Below, piece by piece: positions 15,785 to 19,230 of a stretch of DNA of 19,230 nucleotides; within the stretch, counting starts at the first letter, position 1, and the number at the start of each line of letters is the position of its first letter. Source of the DNA: DATLXU01 sp035575515 (GTDB lineage Bacteria > Acidobacteriota > Blastocatellia > UBA7656); assembly GCA_035575515.1 (NCBI GenBank), contig DATLXU010000085.1:1-19230 (forward strand). Direction: 5' to 3'. A program made the translations under genes and the position numbers. The notes under the pieces were generated by a model. That model worked only from the letters and a program-made list of their open reading frames with translations. It had not been told where the DNA came from and ran no database searches.

Positions 15785-15879
15785 CGAGTATCGCTCACCT
15801 GATTAACCGCTGATGGATTCGATCTCTTTGCGTAGCGCGACAGCGACGAGCAAGCCCGGCTGAATTGGTCGCAGCGCAG

Positions 15880-16869
15880 ATGCGTAGCATAAGAGCAAAA
15901 GCGGTTCTCGGTCTAGTCGCCTTGGCGGTCGGCGCGCTCGCTGTTTCGTCGAGCATCGTTTGCGCTGAGCGGCTGCCTGTGAAAATCTACACAACAGCCG
16001 ACGGGCTGGCGCACAATAACATTAATCGCATAGTGAAAGATTCGCGCGGCTTCCTATGGTTCTGCACATTCGAAGGACTGTCGCGCTTCGACGGGTATGG
16101 CTTCACCACATATGGAATAGAGCAAGGGTTGGCTAGTCAGGTTGTAAACTCTCTACTCGAGACCCGCGAAGGACAGTACTGGGTGGCGACAAGCGCAGGA
16201 CTTTGCCTCTTCAACCCGAATGGCATACCTCGAAGATATATATCGAACGGAGGGGAGGAATCAATCGCGGCAAACAGGATGTTCACGGTTTACCTTCCGG
16301 GAGAAGATGCAAGATCGAAAGAAGTGACTTCGCTATTGCAAGATCACACTGGCGCTGTTTGGTGTGGGACTGAGGGAGGGCTTTACCGTATGGTAGAGCA
16401 AAACGGGCGGGTCGAATTTTGGTTCGTTGAGCTCGGCATGCCAAACGAGCATGAAACCGATAAGCATGTGACCTCTATGATTGAGGACAAGCGCGGGGCG
16501 ATTTGGGTAGGAGCAGAGAGCGGTATATATCGCCTGCTGCCGGATGGTCGAGCGGAGCGCTATTCGGATCGCCACGGCTTGCCTCATGTGTCTGTCCACT
16601 CCTTGCTCGAAGACCGTGAAGGTCGCCTGTGGGCCGGCACAAGGCTGGGAGGATTGTGCCGTCTCGTCTCCGATCCCGACCTTGCGCATTCGATTGTTGC
16701 TCGCGCTTATTCATTGAAAGACGGATTGCCGACTGCATGGATCAACGAGTTGTTTCAAGCCTCAGATGGAAGCCTGTGGGCCGGAAGCGTTCAGGGGTTG
16801 ATCCGTTTCATTCCGACCGCGCAGGGCGATTTTCAGGTTCCATGTCTATTCGCAACAACATGGCCTTAG
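15880..16869 (+). pseudogene. Propeller sensor kinase, 5' fragment (before frameshift)
   Basis: N-terminal part of a two-component regulator with periplasmic propeller repeats. The start taken is ATG 15880, though TTG at 15865 is in frame. A signal-anchor or signal peptide (KAVLGLVALAVGALAVSSSI) is followed by KIYTTADGLAHNNINRIVKD and blades with closing motifs such as GAIWVGAESGIYRL, GRLWAGTRLGGLCRL and GSLWAGSVQGLIRF. The frame breaks near 16830-16837 and runs to a TAG at 16867-16869. Removing one T from the four-T run at 16830-16833 would read GDFRFHVYSQQHGLSYDNVQ and restore the propeller. This could be a real mutation or a homopolymer sequencing error. Confidence 0.85.
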
Positions 16870-18337
16870 CTATGATAATGTGCAGGCGCTGGCAGAAGAC
16901 CGCAACGGAAATTTGTGGCTCGGCATGGCCAACGGCGGAGCCGTCAAGTTAGCGCGCAGCGGCATCACCGCTTTCACGGAGGCGGATGGGTTTAAGATGG
17001 CGAGCGCGATCTTCAAAGATGAAGACGGAACGCTCTATGTAATCGCCGGCCCTGATAACATCCATAGAGAGTATCTCATCAACAGATTTGACGGAGAGCG
17101 ATTTGCCTCGATTCATCTCAAGCTTCCGAAGGATGTCTATTACGGTTGGGGATGGAATCAGCTCGTGGTGAATGACCGAGAGGGCGAGTGGTGGGCGGCG
17201 ACCGGCACAGGCATCTACCGCTTTCCGAAAGTAAGCTTCGAGCGCCTCGCCCACACGCCGCCCAAATCCATCTACACCACTCGCGACGGGCTTGCGAGTG
17301 ACGAGATAATTCGCCTCTTTGAAGACTCGCGCGGAGATATATGGGTAGGCACGACTAACAGACATGGGCTTTCGCGGTGGGACCGAGCGAGCGAGAAGTT
17401 TCATCACTACACGGAGCAAGACGGCTTGCCTTCGCTCGTCAGCTACTACCCCATCTCGTTTGCCGAAGATGGCGCGGGCTGCGTGTGGATTGGATTCAGC
17501 GTCGGCGGCGGGCTGGCTCGCTTCTGTGATGGCCGCTTCACTCGGTTCACATCAGCCGATGGCTTGGCCGAAGGCGGCATATTCAATCTCTTTGTTGATT
17601 CTAAAGGCAGGCTATGGGTTCCGACTACGCGAGGCGGAGTCTGCCGCATTGATAACCCGAAAGCGGAGTGCCCAAGCATTCTTACCTACACGACTGCCGG
17701 TGGATTATCGAGCGATGATGTCAGGGCAGTAACAGAAGACCGTTGGGGGCGCATATATCTTGGGACTGGGCGCGGGATTGACCGGCTCGATCCGGCTACG
17801 GGTCACATACGCCACTACACCGCAAACGAAGGCGCGCTGCTTGGCGATGTGAATGCCGCCTTGCAGGACAGCGACGGCGCGCTATGGTTCAGCTTCGCCA
17901 CGGGTCTGGTCAGGCTTGTGCCTGAGGCAGACTTACAGCCGATCCCGCCGCCTGTCTTGATTACCGCCCTGCGCATCGCAGGGGACGCGCAACCCATCTC
18001 CGCATTGGGCGAGACGGAGGTTGCGCTCCTTGAGCTTGGCGCGAACAAAAACGAGCTACAGATAGAGTTCGTGGCGTTGGGCTTCAGCGCGGGCGAAGGG
18101 CTGCGTTACCAATACAAGCTCGAAGGCGCAAGCGACGAATGGAGCGCGCCGAGCGAGCAGCGAAGCGTGAACTTCGCTCGCTTAGCGCCGGACCGCTATC
18201 GTTTCCTCGTGCGCGCGGTGAATGCCGATGGCGTGATGAGCGAGCGGCCTGCGAACTCGAAATCATTTCGTCGAACGGGAAGGGCACAACCGTCAGACTC
18301 AAGGTGCCAATCAGTCGCTCGTTCTTTAATGAAGTGA
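16838..18337 (+). pseudogene. Propeller sensor kinase, middle fragment, missing its catalytic core
   Basis: Continuation of the same gene in the shifted frame. It resumes FHVYSQQHGLSYDNVQALAE with more blades (GNLWLGMANGGAVKL, GDIWVGTTNRHGLSRW, GCVWIGFSVGGGLARF, GRLWVPTTRGGVCRI, GRIYLGTGRGIDRL). The Y_Y_Y domain begins near PPVLITALRIAGD and reads YQYKLEGASDEW and LAPDRYRFLVRAVNADG. Homologues go on to a membrane helix, a HisKA_3 dimerisation domain and a HATPase. Here the frame instead degenerates after VMSERPAN and stops at 18337. A kinase tail in another frame follows, so roughly 200-250 residues appear deleted near 18245. A protein from this fragment alone could start at GTG 16880 but would lack export and signalling parts. 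Confidence 0.85.
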
Positions 18338-18366
18338 TGCGACATCGCGGCGAAGGCCCGCAATGA
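18247..18366 (+). pseudogene. HATPase C-terminal tail of the sensor kinase
   Basis: In a different frame from the preceding fragment, this stretch reads ACELEIISSNGKGTTV followed by RLKVPISRSF and ends RHRGEGPQ at a TGA. The GKGTTVRLKVP element is the typical final glycine-rich segment and strand of NarX/LuxR-type histidine kinase ATPase domains. The H-box, N-box and G1 box that should precede it are absent. It supports an internal deletion joining the Y_Y_Y domain to the last ~38 codons. Confidence 0.8.
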
Positions 18367-18486
18367 GAGGAAGGAACCTTCGCTAATTGAAATGATCGCC
18401 CTACGTGAATAGGTAGGTGACGGCGAGAGAGTCTTAATGTAGACTGCGCTATCTGACAACATAAGGTTTCATCATAAGAGGGCAGG

Positions 18487-19161
18487 GTGCATAACGAGAC
18501 TCGAAGAGAAGGCTCTGAAGCTCAGACCGCCATCAAGGTTGCGATAATCGAAGACCAGCGCGAGGTGCGCGAGGGGTTAGCGATTCTCGTTAACGGGACG
18601 GCAGGCTTTCGCTGCGCGGGCAGCTTTCGCACAATGGAGGATGCGCTCAGGCTTATCAGTAACGATCTCCCAAGCGTAATACTGACAGACATCGGGCTTC
18701 CGGGCATGAGCGGCATCGAAGGCATACGCATTTTAAAAGAGCGCCACCCGGATGTGCCGATAGTTGCGCTCACGGTCTACGATGATGAAGAAGAAATCTT
18801 TGATGCGTTGTGCGCGGGGGCGTCAGGTTATTTGTTGAAGGACACGCAACCCGCGCGGTTAATCGAGTGCTTGAGAGAAGTGATTTCAGGAGGCGCGCCT
18901 ATGTCGCCTGAAGTTGCGCGCCGCGTTGTGAATCTCTTTCGAGAGTTTCGCCCGCCTGAGCGAGCCTCGCACAATCTGACGCCAGCCGAGATGGAGTTGC
19001 TGAAACTGCTCGTCGAAGGGCACAACTACAAGACAGCCGCCGCCGAGCTGGGCATAAGCATCAACACAGTCTCATTTCACCTCAGAAACATCTACGAGAA
19101 GCTTCAAGTTCACTCCAAGTCAGAAGCCGTCGCAAAAGCTCTGCGGGAACGAATCGTCTAG
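18487..19161 (+). CDS. NarL/FixJ-type response regulator
   Basis: A 224-residue DNA-binding regulator starting at GTG 18487, preceded by GAGGG. The receiver (about 16-135) is complete: IIEDQREV with acidic residues 22-23, phosphoacceptor Asp68 in VILTDIGLPG, Thr96 in VALTVYDD and Lys118 in GYLLKDT. The C-terminal LuxR helix-turn-helix (about 157-220) contains LTPAEMELLKLLVEGHNYKT, AAELGISINTVSFHLRNIYE and KLQVHSKSEAVAKAL. It lies 120 bp after the sensor kinase remnant in the same direction and would be its cognate regulator. With the kinase core lost, it is either orphaned or served by another donor. Confidence 0.95.
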   Translation: MHNETRREGSEAQTAIKVAIIEDQREVREGLAILVNGTAGFRCAGSFRTMEDALRLISNDLPSVILTDIGLPGMSGIEGIRILKERHPDVPIVALTVYDDEEEIFDALCAGASGYLLKDTQPARLIECLREVISGGAPMSPEVARRVVNLFREFRPPERASHNLTPAEMELLKLLVEGHNYKTAAAELGISINTVSFHLRNIYEKLQVHSKSEAVAKALRERIV

Positions 19162-19230
19162 CCGCCAGGCATCAGCCGGTTGCGAGATGGATGGCTTGAA
19201 AGCGGCTCAGGGAGCCTGTTATAAGGCGAA

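Noticed and set aside
18139..18366. Independent 75-codon gene overlapping the sensor's end
   Set aside because: Its first ~36 codons are a frame shadow of the Y_Y_Y domain; only the last ~38 codons match, as the tail of a histidine kinase.

Overview
The window reads as chromosomal DNA of a Gram-negative bacterium of moderately high GC content. LpxC implies lipid A, and many products carry Sec signal peptides. The mix of genes suggests an Acidobacteriota-like organism, perhaps Blastocatellia: a secreted BNR/sortilin-type propeller protein over 1100 residues long, a periplasmic-propeller sensor kinase, a secreted truncated haemoglobin and a DUF3828 protein. This placement is inference from gene content only; no rRNA is present.

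Layout. (1) 1-2301 is a degraded, structure-rich zone. It holds an ORF tail that may be a transposase, a DUF4349 gene broken by in-frame stops, a 119-bp MITE-like element with terminal inverted repeats and 7-bp direct repeats, a secreted truncated haemoglobin gene with its terminator, and a 665-bp intergenic region. That region has a run of consecutive stem-loops ending in a possible intrinsic terminator, followed by three A-tracts spaced exactly 22 bp apart. (2) 2302-7658 holds a class C-type serine hydrolase facing a very large secreted BNR-repeat protein, with a 92-nt hairpin repeat between them. A small secreted lipocalin-like gene lies upstream of the BNR gene, and two mutually exclusive hairpins separate those two. 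(3) 7814-10740 holds a degenerate stand-alone receiver, a 49-residue Cys-containing miniprotein, a strong bidirectional terminator, a nitrilase-family amidohydrolase with a secreted partner gene, a selenocysteine tRNA (anticodon UCA) and a thioesterase-fold protein. (4) 10982-13865 carries two envelope genes, lpxC and murA, with a convergent secreted DUF3828 gene between them. (5) 13866-15784 holds a hairpin repeat, a HIT-family hydrolase and an APC permease. (6) 15865-19161 is a two-component locus. The propeller sensor kinase is broken by a 1-nt frameshift and by a deletion that removed its membrane and catalytic core, while the NarL/LuxR response regulator beside it is intact.

How the genes relate. 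LpxC and MurA both act on UDP-GlcNAc-derived precursors, at the committed steps of lipid A and peptidoglycan synthesis. The selenocysteine tRNA implies a selenoprotein pathway elsewhere in the genome; no convincing selenoprotein is in the window. The items most worth following up are the 1668-2092 structured RNA candidate, the MITE-like element, the tRNA-Sec and the sensor kinase deletion.
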